Below are positions 1 through 11,906 of a stretch of 64,000 bases of DNA, in pieces. The DNA lies in the NCBI GenBank assembly GCA_014529385.2, contig CM043971.1, positions 93,590,840-93,654,839 on the forward strand, read 5' to 3'. This stretch comes from Adiantum capillus-veneris (lineage: Eukaryota > Streptophyta > Polypodiopsida > Polypodiales > Pteridaceae). Both the position numbers and the translations under genes were made by a program. The notes under the pieces are model-generated. The model saw only the letters and a list, made by a program, of their open reading frames with translations, ran no database searches and was not told where the DNA came from. Every line of letters begins with the position of its first letter. Position 1 is the stretch's first letter.

Positions 1-2348
1 CAGAATTACAAGAGACAAAGGAGCAGTTAAAACAAGAACGGGAAAACAAAACAATGGTGAGCAATAAGAAACCAAGGAAGGCGTCTTTCGGAGGATCTGT
101 GTTGGTAGACAAAGTCCTAGAGCCATTAGATGCTGCACTGGAAGCATATGAGGCTAGATTGAAACCCAACCAAACCCTAGAGTAACGAGGGATGAAATAT
201 CCTCATGCCGAGGTAGAGACTGAGAGGTTGAAAATGTGTAAGGAATTGGTAAAAACTGCACTGGCAATGATGGAGCTTGAAGCACCAATTCCACCTCCAG
301 AAACAAAACCAAAAAGTGTTGGATTTGAAATGCCTAAGGCAAAGGTTGTTGAAACATTAACTCAAAGAAACATTGAGCTAGAATCACAAAAGGATGTGCA
401 AGCAAAGACTGCAGCACAAGAAACCAACAACCTAGAAATTCAACTAGATGATCAAGTAGTGGACAACACCACTAATGATGCAAGGTCAAGATCACAATTT
501 ATGGAACCTATCCCAGAGATAGATGAGCCATGGCCAAATTAATTGTGGGAAGCAATTAGAAGTGCAAAAGATGGAAGTGCGACTTTCCAATCTGCACCCA
601 TAACGGAGGTCAATACAGGGCATGAAGTCTATCAGGGAGACATTCAATCTCTAAATGGAGATGCAGGGACGGAAGTTTCAATTGAAAGCAAACCAAAGTC
701 CTTGAAGACCTTACCCTCATACATAGGAGAACATGAGGTAGACTCAGAGACTAGAGTGGTGCCATCTCAGAGGAAAGCCATATCCAAGATGCTGGATACA
801 AAGAGTATGCAAGAGTTGATGCCAGCTCCAATACAGTGCACCATTACTCTATCTGAACTGCTTAAGATTAGACCACATGTATGGGATGAAGTAGGCAACA
901 ATTTGGGGAAGATGGGATTAAAGATACCTCTTCAAGATCTACCCTCAAATGAACAATCAAACAAAACACAACAAGAAAGTGCAAATGCTAAACCTGTGCC
1001 AATAAACAAGGTGGGGGAATATTGTGAAGGAGAAGAAGGAAACATCACCTTACCTGTGGAATACAAATGAGTTAAAACATTGCCTATACTTGATAGTGGG
1101 GTTGGAGTAGCCATAGCCACAAAAGACATTTGGGAAAAATGGGGTAGACCAGCGCTTAGGAAAACTAGAATGAAGTTGCAACTTGCAGATGGATACACAG
1201 AAAAACCTCTGGGTATCCTCGAGAAAATTATTGTGACTTCTTGTGGAATTGAATATGAACATACATTTGCAATAGTAGATTTTGGAAAAGGGAAAAATTT
1301 TGATATCATTTTAGGAAGACCTTTCATGCGTCAACTTAAGATGGTTCAAGATTGGGGCTATGACTATATCTACTTGAGACATAAAAAGATCACCACAAAA
1401 ATAAGCATAAAAGACCATAGCTATAGAGATGTGAATAGAACTCCTTTAGAAGAAATTGACTCTACTATAGTCAATGGGAAAGAGATACCTGCGTGGCTAC
1501 AAACCAAACAAGAACTTTGGATGTGTGGTGCTTCGAAGTGTGGAAGCTCAGTGAAGGAGGATTGCATCCTAGAAAGATCAATGGACGATGAAGCTTACAT
1601 ACTGGAAACCTTTCCAGATCAATTATTTGAACCCTTTGGATGGGATCAAATACTGGCGACCCTTGATGTGTGTGTGAATGAGGTGACCCCGAATAAATTT
1701 TGTGATGAGGAAGGGTATGATATAACTCCCGTATTTACGATAAAGGTGTTGAAAGAAGCTAATGAGATTTGTGAGTGTGAAGGCATAAAAGGTGAAACAG
1801 ATAGCTACGTCAGGGAGCATGATGCCAAAGTGCACATGAAGAAAGCAGAGCAACAACAAGAATATGTCATTATTGACATACCTGAAGAAACAACAAAAGC
1901 TGTTTCAAAGAAGGCGACTCCAGAAAAAGTACAAATGAAAGTAGATGAAGGAGAAAAGCTTCCAAGTTCAACAGCAAATCTTCAACAAACGCAAGATCAA
2001 GACAAGAACAGGGACAGAGAAGAAGATCGATTGTCTCCTACGGCGATCAAATTCAGCATACGTGGAGAATCAGGACTCAAAATCACATGTTTAGCTGTGA
2101 TAGATCCAAAAGCAAAAAAGAATCTAATGACTTATGGAACGTGGATCATGATGGGAAAGCCACCAATCAATGAGCTAGAAGAAACAGTTTACACAAGTTC
2201 AAAAATGCAGATTCCTAGCTTTGGAGTGGCAGAAGCCGTACTCAAATTGAGTATCGGGGAGTATAAAGATACTTTCCACATAATCAACTCCCATCATATC
2301 AAAGAGAGTCTAGTACTGAAAGAAAGCTGGAGGAACATCTTCTTTTGA
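1..2348 (+). pseudogene. Gag-linker, retropepsin and second retropepsin-like domain of element A (stop-interrupted)
   Basis: Four open pieces (1-182, 192-542, 543-1070, 1080-2348) follow one another with only stop codons or small frame changes between them, so this reads as one decayed polyprotein. The acidic linker is homologous to the E1 linker. At about 1084-1110 the retropepsin-like motif ILDSGVGVAIATK keeps D-S-G. ILGRPFMRQ at about 1309-1335 is the flap and C-terminal signature. About 240 codons further on, IRGESG..LAVIDPKAKKNLMTYGTW and ESLVLKESW have the outline of a second retropepsin-like fold, but without the catalytic D-T/S-G. Proteolysis would normally mature Gag and Pol, yet no Pol is encoded here. 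Confidence 0.7.
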
Positions 2349-2476
2349 CAACAATCAAAAGCTTCAACAACAACAACTGTAAGACTCCATGAAGCTTCTC
2401 AAATCCATGCAGAGAAGAAATCACCAACCATCGCGGAAAAAGGTAAAGCAAAGGTAAACATAGAAGTATATCAACC

Positions 2477-3634
2477 TTGCCAGACGACTTTACCTTCAAC
2501 GAGCTTCCATCAAATTTTCCACGAAGCCTCTACATCAAGAGCGACACCACCAACAATGCAATGGAAACCAAGGCAAAAAGTCTATCAACCAAAGTTTCCA
2601 TCACAAAAAAGCATCCAAAAGAAGCCAAAGAATGTCAACCAAGTGTTGGTATCCAAAGAGCACATCAAAGTCAAAGACCCAGTTTGATACATGAAGCACA
2701 AGTTCAACCTCAACAACAAAAGGTGATAGGGTGGGTAGCATCAAATGAGTCAATCACTGCTCAAGGCTACTTCAAAGGAAACATTGATGTTTGGGCCAAA
2801 AAGCCTAAAGTAACAGCCTAGATGTACTCACCTCAAGAAAGAAGTTCTACAATGAGCGAGCCAAGCTATCAACAAAATAAAAACAACTCAAGCAGGAGAA
2901 AGAACAACAAAAAAGGACAGAAGAAAAGACCTTCCAAGAAAGCAACACAACAAGTATGGGTAGCAAAGTCAAACTTCAATGAAGCTACCCAAGACAAACA
3001 AGTGAAGCAATAGATGATCCCAGTCAATCTACTCGAAGCACAAGGATTTTATGAAGGTAACACTCCAATATGGTTACCAAAAATTGTAGCTCAATCGGGA
3101 ACAATGAAGAGAAATCAAGCAGCACAAGCTTCTACCCCAAAGCAAGCAATGACAACCAAAATCCAACAGAAGCCAATTACAACCAAGGCTGCTGCAATCT
3201 ACAGATGGATACCTTGTCATCAATTACAAAAGCAAGGCTTTTACAACGGAAATCATCAGGTTTGGATACCAAAGCCTAGTGTCCATCAAATTTTAGAAGA
3301 AGATAAAATGGCAAAGACGGTCACACAAGGACCAAAAACAAGATGGGTTCCAAAATTGCTAGTGGAAACTCAATCACAGAGAACCCACACATCTCGACAA
3401 TCGCTTCTCATGGAAATTAATGCAAAGGCTACATCAAGCCCTATCAGAGCTGAAGGACTTGTTTTACAAAGAAGTATCAACATACAACAAGCAAGTCAAG
3501 AGGAGCCAAAATATGCCAACTTACTCGACAAAATGGTGGCATCCAACAACCAAAGCAATGATAGAGGCCTTAATCTCAAGAACTTATGGCATTGGGTTTC
3601 AGGCTATGAACAGGTAAGTCCAAGTCTCCATTAA
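2477..3634 (+). pseudogene. Tryptophan/lysine-repeat protein of element A
   Basis: Three adjoining open segments (2477-2821, 2822-3013, 3014-3634) are separated only by stop codons. A degenerate repeat recurs: a W-V/I-A/P start, then a Q-G-Y/F-F/Y-x-G-N core, then V/I-W-x-P/K-K. Visible copies include VIGWVASNES..QGYFKGNIDVWAKK, LLEAQGFYEGNTPIWLPK and RWIPCHQL..QGFYNGNHQVWIPK, plus a lone RWVPK. The protein is very rich in K, Q and S and has no membrane segment. E1 carries a shorter version (QIWVPK repeats) in the same place, after its second protease-like domain. The function is unknown; RNA or nucleocapsid binding would be a guess. Confidence 0.55.
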
Positions 3635-4849
3635 AAATACATGGCATAAAAGTCAAGAGTCGGGCAGCTGAGCCACTAAATGAGCAAGGCATTAGTCCCA
3701 AAGCTTCAAGTAATATTCTCTGTTGGTCTAAGAGTCTTAGCTATTGTAGGTACTGCTCAAGGTGGAAGAGTTGAGCATATTTATGTTGTGTCGCTCATGC
3801 TGGTATAGGTGAGCATAAGAGTCCAAGTCTATGTATTTTAAGTTTGGTAAAGTGAAGAAGAGAGTCCAAAAGAGACTCACGCACTATGCATACTGAGTAA
3901 TGAGTGGAGAAGCTTCAACATCAAAAACCCTTCTTGGAAATGTGGAAGCTATTGAGATGTCCTGGGATATCACATGTGCTACATTTGTTCGTTGAAGCAC
4001 CCAACAACTCATTTTTCACACCGCATGATTTTCTTGAAAGAACACTTGTGTGCATATAGAGTGTCCCATAATTGGCACTTGCATTACGCACTCTTACTTT
4101 ATTCCTTCCAAGCACTCACCTTGCATGAACAGGTACTCAACTTCCAAGTGTTCAACCCCAATAAGAGCGTATACCAAAGGAATTTTTTCCCACTGCGTTT
4201 TTCCCTTTGGTCATCTAGGTTTTAAGACCCTAATCTAGAACTCATAATCAACTTCTTGTATATATTCCTTCTACATCAACAATAAAGAAAGGGCTACCCA
4301 AATCAATCAACAACAACTTGGAGCAAAAACAGCAGGTCTCCATATGCTTATCAAGAGCATCTGTTATCTTCAAAGGTGACAACAAAGCTCCATCCAACAA
4401 TGGCATGTCAAAGAATGGCCTACAACATCAAGCAATGAGAAATTTAGCAAGCGAGCTATCCACAACAATCAAAAGTAGCTCATACAGTGCTTCAACATTG
4501 GTGACCTATTGCAGACAACTCAAATTGCAGTGGACATTGAAAGAATATCCATCATAAAGTCCACTCCACAAGGAGGATCAGTTCTACACGATCAAACACT
4601 TCAACATCCATCTTTACGGCGGTTAAGATTGACAACCAAGAGGCGAATGCACAACAAGAAGAAACGTTGCCTCGATAATCAAAGCTCAAATCATGTATCA
4701 ACAACATGACATCTATGCATCACTCAAGGAAGGGGGGAGCGTCATCAACGACAACGCGCTTCCCAAGATGAAGACCAACCTTGAATACAAAGTTGAAGAC
4801 AACCCTAAGACCAAACTACAAATGGTCGTGTCAAGAGGCGGCACGAGCT
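3635..4849 (+). other. 3' untranslated region of element A
   Basis: No convincing gene is visible. Short open pieces around 3974-4238 and 4318-4709 have a composition like the preceding ORF and may be its decayed tail. The stretch ends at a purine run just before the LTR. Confidence 0.4.
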
Positions 4850-4862
4850 AGGAAGGGGGGAG
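4850..4862 (+). other. Polypurine tract of element A
   Basis: A purine-only run (AGGAAGGGGGGAG) lies immediately 5' of TGTTTGGAGC. This is the standard plus-strand priming site position next to a 3' LTR. E1 has an equivalent tract at 51275-51288. Confidence 0.65.
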
Positions 4863-5490
4863 TGTTTGGAGCTGATAACAACATACAAGTGCCCACCTAG
4901 ACAAGACGCTCGTTGGGTCAGTCGGCCAAAGTTTTGATGTGGTCACATTATTTTTCCAATGTTTAATACATCAAACCCTGTAAAAGCCTAATGACAATCG
5001 TCTATGTCAAGTCTGAGTCAAAGATGTAATTTTCCAATGATGTATGTAAAGGTCCATGAGAAGTTGGCCGCCGGCCACTTTAAAAAGCCCTAGGTATATA
5101 ATACACTAAGGTTAGTGGGAAAGGGACATTATTTTTTGAAGATAAGGGACTACTGCGTTACGTACAGAGAGCTACCTCTTTGCTCCAACTTGTAATCATC
5201 GCTTCTGGGGCTACGGTAATCCAAATTCAATTTTGTTTCTTGCATTGTGTTCCTCTTACTCTGCTCTTTCATTCAAGTGTAAGCATTCAAGATTCGGTGA
5301 AGGTTTCAAACGCATCCGTTTAGGCCTTAAATCGCTGTTTTGAGTGTTTATATGCGTATTTTATATTGTTTTGACCCTAGGAGAGGCTTTAGGGACCCAA
5401 AAACGACCCTTTAGGATCATCCGTTTACTGTTTTTACGTACTGTGGGACGAACGATCACGATCTTTTTACCTCTCCAGAATGTTGTGACA
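4863..5490 (+). repeat. Presumed 3' LTR of element A
   Basis: It starts with TGTTTGGAGCTG directly after the PPT and holds a TATA-like TATATAATAC at about 5096. A possible end is TTGTGACA at 5490, giving the usual TG...CA termini and about 630 bp. The partner LTR lies outside the window, so the right boundary is a guess from the terminal dinucleotide only. Confidence 0.45.
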
Positions 5491-5801
5491 GTGATAGGAT
5501 ATGTTCCTGATAGTCCCTTGTAGCTTCTCTTCAAGTTTTGTGCGATTCCGATATGATTTGCATGGAGAACGGGCGTGATGACTGTAGAGCTGTGTAGAAG
5601 GACATAGGCAGATTACTTGGCTTTAGTGCGTTCGATTTGCTTGTAGAGTTAGTAGTTGCATCTCTTCGAGTTCACTTCATTAGGGTTGACATCCTAGTGA
5701 GTTTCCATGCCTCATCCGAGTCGCTTCTCCTGTATCGATAATTTTATGTTGATGCTTGAGAGCTATGCTATGGATGTCCGTCGCGGCGACCCGCAAACAA
5801 G
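5491..5801. other. Unassigned spacer between element A and fragment B
   Basis: No open frame, repeat or terminal structure is recognised. It may be the rest of the A LTR or flanking sequence. Coding similarity to reverse transcriptase starts abruptly at about 5802. Confidence 0.3.
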
Positions 5802-6460
5802 GTGGCTGAAGAGGATCAACACAAAACAGCTTTTATAACAGAGTGGGGTGTTTTTGCATCTACAAATATGAATTTTGGACTAAAAAATGAACCACCATCA
5901 TTCAATTTTACAGCATACAAGACATTTGAACCTTATTTGCAGGATTTCATGAGAGTTTTTGTGGATGATTTTTCAGTATCTAGAAAGAAGGAACTACATC
6001 TACAGCATTTGAGGTTATGTTTTGAAAGGTGTAGACAATTCAGAATGTACCTTTAAAAGTGTTATTACTGTTAGAAGTGGAGTACTTTTAGGACATGTGG
6101 TTTCTCATGAAGGGATGTCTATTGATGAGAAGAAGATTGAAGTTATTAAAAGAGAAAAAGCCCAGAGAATGTGAAGGAAGTTAGCAGATTTTTTGGTCAG
6201 GTGAAATAGCATGCTAGATATGTCAGATATTTGGCAAATGTTTGTCTACCTCTTACTCATCTAACAAAGAAGAGTGTACCTTTTATATCTCAGCTGGATA
6301 TTCTCTGGGAAACCAGAGGTATGATTTCAAGCACAGTAGCCTTTACCCCGTAATTGGTTTCACATGTATTTCATTTACCACTGAAAGGTATCCTCACAAT
6401 CCCTAATTGTTTTGAAGCTTTATTGAAAAAGGAGTTTGGGCCTACAAAGAGTAATAGGAA
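5802..6460 (+). pseudogene. Reverse transcriptase fragment of Ty3/gypsy element B
   Basis: The open frame 5802-6056 reads HKTAFITEWGVFA, then FGLKNEP, then FMRVFVDDFSVS, which are RT palm motifs with the F-V-D-D catalytic box intact. Beyond the stop, shifted frames continue with the connection region (HVVSHEGMSIDEKKIEVI, RFFGQVK, VRYLANVCLPLTHLTKKSVPF). The N-terminal RT part and all of RNase H and integrase are missing. Its sequence differs clearly from the E1 RT (YMDDLCVH), so it comes from another Ty3 lineage. It is inactive. Confidence 0.8.
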
Positions 6461-6549
6461 GTAGTACATGCTGAAGAATGTAAATTATGCAAGGAGAGAG
6501 CAGCTCAAATGGTATTTGGAGATTATGGTTTCTCATTAAGTTTGACTAT

Positions 6550-7981
6550 TTGTCAAAGGAAAACTATGGACAATTATGTTCTGCAGAGTAAGGGGGTACA
6601 GTTAATTGGGCAAATTGGCTGTATGAAAAAATTACAGCTGAGGTATATATGTCAGATAAAAGAAAGGCTCAAAATTGCAGCAGGTTATCTGCATTTTTAT
6701 CAGCTATGTTGAGTTTTTCAAACAAATCCCTTAGTGAACATAAGGGGGCAGGTGAGAAAACAGGTTCAGGATTGTTGGGCAAAATAGAGGTGTTGAAGGA
6801 TGATGAGAATTCAAGCCAAAAGGTAGAGCTGCCAGCAGATGTGCAGAAAAACTAGGAAAAGATGTCTTCCTTTAGGTTTTTGGTACAAGCACGATATTCA
6901 GAGGAGGAAGCATTGAAGGCTGTGCAAAATATAGTGATGAGTTAATCCATGAAGAATCTGGATGCTCCAATCATTACATCTAATGAGAAAGTGCCAACAA
7001 CAACCAAATTGGGAAAGGTCTTCACACTGTCAAAGAAAAGAAAGGTAGATTCAGAAGTGTTCAAAGCAGTAAGACAGCTGAATATTGAACCAGACACTAT
7101 CAAGAAGGTGCAAGAGAGTGTTTCCATTGAGGATGCAGGGATGGATATACACATGCTAGGAGAGGTTCAACAGTTTCTGAGCAGGCAGCAAATACAGTTA
7201 GACAACCAGGTGCAATCCATGTCAAAATCAGGGGATGTACAAGTATTATTGCAAGAACAGCTTGACATTGTGCATAATTTGAACTTGGAGATGAAGAATT
7301 TAAAGTTGAATCATAAAGATGAGATGCACGATGTTTTGATGCAGCATAAGAGTGAAATAGCAAAGGTCAAAATGTCTTTGGGGATGTTCAAGGAATGGAC
7401 AGTAACTCTAGAAGGAAAAGTGAACCATGAGCTAGAGCAATTGGCTAGTAGAGATGTAGATTTGCAGGCCAAGAATATGATGTCTGAGCAGAGGCTTAAA
7501 CCTTTGTTGGATATGGAGAAGCAGGTTTTGAATCAAGAGGAGTTAGATGTCAATGAGTATTGATTTCAGAAGGGGATGTGCAGGTACTTAGGAAACAATT
7601 GAAGAGTACAATGCAAGAGGCATGGATAGCAATGAAGGAGAGATTGACCACTATCTTGAAGCACCCCTATGAAATGGTCAGAACTGGTTTTGTCAGTACA
7701 CATGAAGCTGACTTGATTATGGAGTTGGAATAGCTCAAGAAGGAAAGAGAGAAATGCATAAAGCAGGTCTAGGAACTTAAAGCAAAACAGAACGAGAAGG
7801 TGGTAGTTGAAGAGGAGCAGTAGAAATCAGACTTAGCTGAATGTTCAAAAAAACCATTGCAGGAGATGAAAGAGCAAGAATTAGAGCAGAAAGTGAATAT
7901 TGAGCCTGAAATAGAATTACATGGCAGTGAGTTAGCAGATTTTACAATCCAAGTTGAATTCTCAACATGTGGAAAATTCTT
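6550..7981 (+). pseudogene. Coiled-coil ORF linked to fragment B
   Basis: A run of open segments (about 6550-6855, 6949-7563, then 7567-7981 with several stops) encodes a strongly helical, Q/E/K/L-rich protein. The central 204-codon piece has long heptad-like stretches (for example EQLDIVHNLNLEMKNLKLNH). The upstream segment has a VNWANWLYEKITAEV patch. The product resembles in style the coiled-coil 3' ORF of E1 (47.7-51.2 kb), but I cannot align the two in detail. It is probably an accessory ORF of a large Ty3 element, not a cellular gene. The function is unknown. Confidence 0.45.
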
Positions 7982-8294
7982 TTGATGCAGTTGCAGGTGG
8001 TGATATTTCTGAAGCTATCAAGAAGTGAAAAAAGATTTAGCATGTATAGACTGAGTAGCATATGTAGTTTTTGAAGCTGTTTTTGGTCATACTTTGTTTT
8101 TGGATCAAGGGATATGTAAATTTGAGTCGGATTTCTACAAAATCCACCACCACGATGTGCCATGCATTTAAAGGGTAATAGAATTTTCAAAATAGTGCTC
8201 AGTTGGATTATATCATGGTGGTTGGAATTAGCTTTAGTTGGTATATGGTTAGGTTGGATTTTGCTCAGTCGGATATGTATGCAAACAAGAAGAT
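7982..8294. other. Gap between fragment B and element C
   Basis: AT-rich, with no credible ORF, terminal repeat or structured signal seen. The breakpoint that removed the 3' part of element C must lie here. Confidence 0.3.
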
Positions 8295-8911
8295 TTAGCT
8301 AGACAGTATGTAACTCTTTTTATGGTGGAAGTCGTGGGTAACAAACACACAAGAGTCGAGATGTAACCAAGCTTTGATCAATGGAGTTTTCTTACTGTGA
8401 TCTTTTTCTCTTTGCTCTGACTTTGATCTATTTGAAGTTGTTTGATTGTGTTCTCCAATGAGTCTGATTATGGAGTGAATTTTGATTCTCTCTTGAGAGT
8501 ATGATTGTTGAGAGAGATCATTCAATTTATCAAAAGCAGGAGGATTTACAAGTGGTATAGTACGACCACTCTCACTAGCATCTATATACATGTTCTTTCC
8601 CCTATAGGTGAAGTAGATTCTCCTTTCAGGGAACTTCATGTTGGCAGCCATGCGATCAAACCATGGCACCCCTAGGATAGCATCCTCATGTTGGAGAGGA
8701 GAGATGAAAAAGTCTTCTTTGTCGACATAGCTTTGGACATGAAGTCTCAACTTCCCAATCAAGGGAGTAACGGAGGCTTGGTGTCAGCTGTTACAATATC
8801 TCCCATCTCAAAAGCTTGAATCCCCAACTTGGTGGCCAACTCCATTGATATGAAGTTGTGAGTAGAGCCAGGGTCAAAGAGGATGAAGACATCATGCTCC
8901 CTTACCTTTCC
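8295..8911 (-). pseudogene. Retropepsin domain of element C
   Basis: After one stop codon downstream of gag, the minus strand reads EHDVFILFDPGSTHNFISM, the D-x-G-S/T catalytic box of plant Ty3 proteases (the usual DSGS is DPGS here). A frameshift near 8763 leads into IGKLRLHVQSYV, then FISPLQHEDAILGVPWFD, whose ILG-V-PW is the C-terminal structural signature. The open frame runs on to 8295 without any RT motif. Confidence 0.75.
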
Positions 8912-10387
8912 CTAAGCATAGGAGAGAGATGATCCTTTGCAATGAGCATCCTCTTTTGGAGCTTCAATGGTGGAAGCCCTTGGAGTCTCATTGCAAGCAT
9001 TTTTCTTGGGGCAAGAATAATAGCCATGTCCTTGCTCCCCACACTTAAAACACTTATGGTCCTTGCAAAAAGCTTCAAGAATTTCAAGAGAGATTTTGCT
9101 TTTGCCTTTGTAAACTCCCTTATCCTTGGACCGATTGTTGTTTTTGTTGTTGTTGGAAGTGCCTTGGGAAGAATTTTGGGCATTGGTTTTCCCCTTTGCA
9201 TCATTTTTGTATTTGTTTTCCATGGTCTTGACATTCTGCCTAGCCCCTTGTTGAAAATAGATGCATGAAGGAACCATGGTGTGATCGATTACTTCGGTGA
9301 TAGAACCAGGCCGTTGAGAGTTGACGTATTCGGCCATCTCTTCAGGTAATCCCACACAAAATTGTTGCTTTTGCTCAGTGAAGTCTTTCTTTTGGAAGAC
9401 AATAGCCTTGAGATGTAAATCCCAAAACTTGTCTACATATTTGTGGATAGACTCATGAGAGATAGGCTTCAAACTGCACCATTTGATGAGCACTTTGTCC
9501 TTTGCATCGCTTGTAAGGATTTGCTTAATGATGGAAACTCGTAGAGTTTTCCATGTCTTTGGGGCTTCGCTGTTGCTAAGAAGGCTAGCCCACCATTGAC
9601 AAGCCGATTTTTGGAAGTGCATAGCTACATGGCATAGGTTGGAGGACTCCATGAAGCCCTCGTCTCCAAAGGCCGCATCAAATTGCTGGATAAAGGCCAA
9701 TACTCTGTTGGTGGCACCAAAGGTGCCATCATAGGTGAGAAAATAGATACTCTTTTCTCCCTCTTTGAACTTCTTGAGCTTTTGTGACCTTCGCCATGCA
9801 GGGTATGATGCGCGATGTCCTCCCCTCTTGTATTCTCTAGGAGAATAGCCATAGATTTCATCGGAAGAGGAGAAAGGTGAAGAAAAAGGAGAAGAGGGTG
9901 ACCTCTTTCTTGCCCTTTTCTTCCTTTGTTTCCTCTCTTCCGTTTTGAAACAATGAGGAGAAGGACTATTTGTTGATCTTTTCCTCTTGGGAGGAGTTGG
10001 CGATCGTCTAGATTTCCATCTACGTGGTGGAGCCACATCTTCAGAGGAACTTAAAGTTTCATTGCTTTCTTGATCTTTGGATTCCTCTTCTCATATGGCA
10101 GAGAGTCTTCTTTTGGGGGTCTCTTCAAGAGGCCTCCTAAGCTCTCTCTCCTCTTGGAAAGGAAGGGAAATCCCATAAGCGCGAAGTTGTTGAGTAACTT
10201 TGGCTTGCAAAGCTGGGTTGCCCATAGCTTGTTGCAACCTAGTAACAAGATAATTGACAAACATGGGGGCATCATCATTAGCACCTTCATGTGCAAAATT
10301 AAAGCTATCAACATTCATTCTACTCCCTTGGTTATTGTCAGCCATGTTCACAAAATTTGTGTACTTACTTAGTGTATGCTTTGGCAA
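8912..10387 (-). pseudogene. Gag of element C with CCHC zinc knuckle
   Basis: Two minus-strand frames (10387-10091 and 10036-8912) are the same frame split by a single stop near 10090, giving about 490 codons. The N-terminal half is charged (RS/KR-rich). The middle is a retrotransposon Gag core (AMHFQKSACQWWASLL). A complete zinc knuckle, CFKCGEQGHGYYSCPKK, sits near the C-terminus after an N/K-rich linker. Gag would package the element RNA in cytoplasmic particles. The start could be 10387 or the internal MADNNQGS about 14 codons downstream; the latter looks more Gag-like. Confidence 0.8.
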
Positions 10388-10746
10388 TTCAAAACCTTAG
10401 TTGCCACTCCCCTTAGCCTTTGGAAATTGGCACTTAAGTGTCTACACCCACGGCTCAAAGTGGTTATTTATAGAGAGTAGTGGAGTGGGTCTAATATTGC
10501 AACATTGTTGAGGGCTAGCTCCTTTTGGACTTCTTATGGCTCAATAATGGTAAAGCCATAAACAAGTCTAAAAAGACCCCATTATTAAGTCCAAAGCTCT
10601 CGAGGTGTGCCACATACCCCACATATTGGGCTCAACAAAATCGATAATAGATCCCAGTCCCACTTACCCTAATATGATTAACAAAATCAACCATCTATAG
10701 GCTACTTAAGGACCTCTCTTGTTAAGCAAGAAAAGAGACACCAAAT

Positions 10747-10756
10747 GCTCTGATAC
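10747..10756 (-). other. Primer-binding site of element C (initiator-Met tRNA type)
   Basis: On the minus strand the LTR ends ATTACA and is followed by TTA and then GTATCAGAGC. The latter matches ten bases of the plant initiator-Met tRNA 3' end complement (TGGTATCAGAGC). About 360 bp of gene-free leader separates it from gag. Confidence 0.7.
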
Positions 10757-10759
10757 TAA

Positions 10760-11906
10760 TGTAATGGAAATGGCCTATTAACTTTGAGAGTAGCGAAAAT
10801 TAGAGAAAGTACTTTTGTGGAATTACTTTGTGAGCATAGTGGGTGAACTTAATTGATGGTAGCAACATAAACATAGTATTTAGTTAACTTGTCATGAACA
10901 ATACTTTTGCAAGATAGAGAGTTTAGAGAACATGAAAACAATTGAGGACCGGATTTATGTGGATCCGGTCCCCCCTCCAATAGGAATTTGTATTATAGTT
11001 TCTCCCATGAAGGGAGACTTGTTACAATACAATCTTTGTGTTCCTTGTGACCTAGGTGATGCAATGAAGATGGAAAGCTTCATGCATCACGAGCACAACA
11101 TAAACTTTGTGGAAAGCATTAACTATCCCAAGCCTCAATCCCAAGACCTCAAACACCTTCAAAGGTGGAGAGAGCTAGTAGGGAATGAGGGTAGGGAAGA
11201 GGAAGAAGAAACATTTTATAGGAGAAAGAATAAATTCCACACTTATCATCACTCTTCTTGCTAGCATACATAATATCATAGTAATGAATATGGAGAAGAT
11301 GGAAAGCTTAAGCATTGAAGCATGGCTCTTGGTTGGATTTGCATTCCATAGCCAAGAGTGTTGGTGTAGGCTCTCAACCTCTCTACTTGCTTGGAGAAGG
11401 AGAGGGAGCTCTTGCACTTTTCACAATACCAATGGAAGTATACCCTTCAAGCAACCCCCTATCTTGGTTTGGTTGAACTCCCCTTGTAGCTCATGCTTGA
11501 AGCTCAACGGACTCCTCCTAGCCTAGCCAATCACAATCAAGGGCATATCAAGCAACAAGGGTAGGCTTGGGACACCTGTCCCCCTTTCCCCTTTGAGAGA
11601 GAGGACTTGATAAATGCTAAAACAATTAATTAAATCCACTAAATTATCATTGGACCCCTTGGAAGGCCAGCCAATAGGTTTTAGGCACACCATGAGGGTA
11701 ACCTAACTAGGGGCTTGACATGTGTCCTACTTGCATGTTGGGCAAGAGATACCCTTTGGGAGAGAGAGTGGTCAAGCAACCACCCTCCCTTCTTGCATGG
11801 CTCGCCCCCTCCTTGTAAGTGGATCCTAAACACCAAATTCTAGCCAATACTAACTAGACTACCACCTATGAGACCATTTTTTTTGCAAAAGAATCACATT
11901 GTAACA
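10760..11906 (-). repeat. 5' LTR of element C (minus strand)
   Basis: It is delimited on the plus strand by TGTAATGG at 10760, next to the PBS, and by a candidate TTGTAACA end at 11906, giving TGT...ACA termini and about 1.15 kb. The PBS-side end is well supported. The outer end is a guess because no second LTR exists to align. The open frames inside (10932-11264, 11185-11526) have no recognisable product. Confidence 0.5.

Larger units (their letters stand above)
1..5490 (+). mobile_element. Element A: pol-less Ty3/gypsy-type LTR element (5' part outside window)
   Basis: The order is a gag-linker and protease polyprotein (1-2348), a tryptophan-repeat protein (2477-3634), a 3' untranslated stretch, a polypurine tract (4850-4862) and a presumed 3' LTR from 4863. 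The linker and protease align over their whole length with those of E1 at 18.6-20.1 kb, including the block VPINKVGEYCEGEEGN against VPMNKVGEYYEGEEGN. No reverse transcriptase, RNase H or integrase lies between protease and PPT. I infer a non-autonomous or internally deleted relative of E1. The right boundary is uncertain because the partner LTR is outside the window. Confidence 0.7.
8295..11906 (-). mobile_element. Element C: truncated Ty3/gypsy element on the minus strand
   Basis: Reading on the minus strand from 11906 down, I see an LTR (11906-10760), a PBS like that for initiator-Met tRNA (10756-10747), a leader, gag (10387-8912) and protease (8911-8295). Nothing of RT, RNase H, integrase or the 3' LTR follows, because plus-strand fragment B lies beyond. 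The element is therefore truncated after protease. No target-site duplication can be checked. Confidence 0.7.

Noticed and set aside
8942-9268. 108-codon plus-strand frame
   Set aside because: Exact antisense shadow of the element C Gag zinc-knuckle region.
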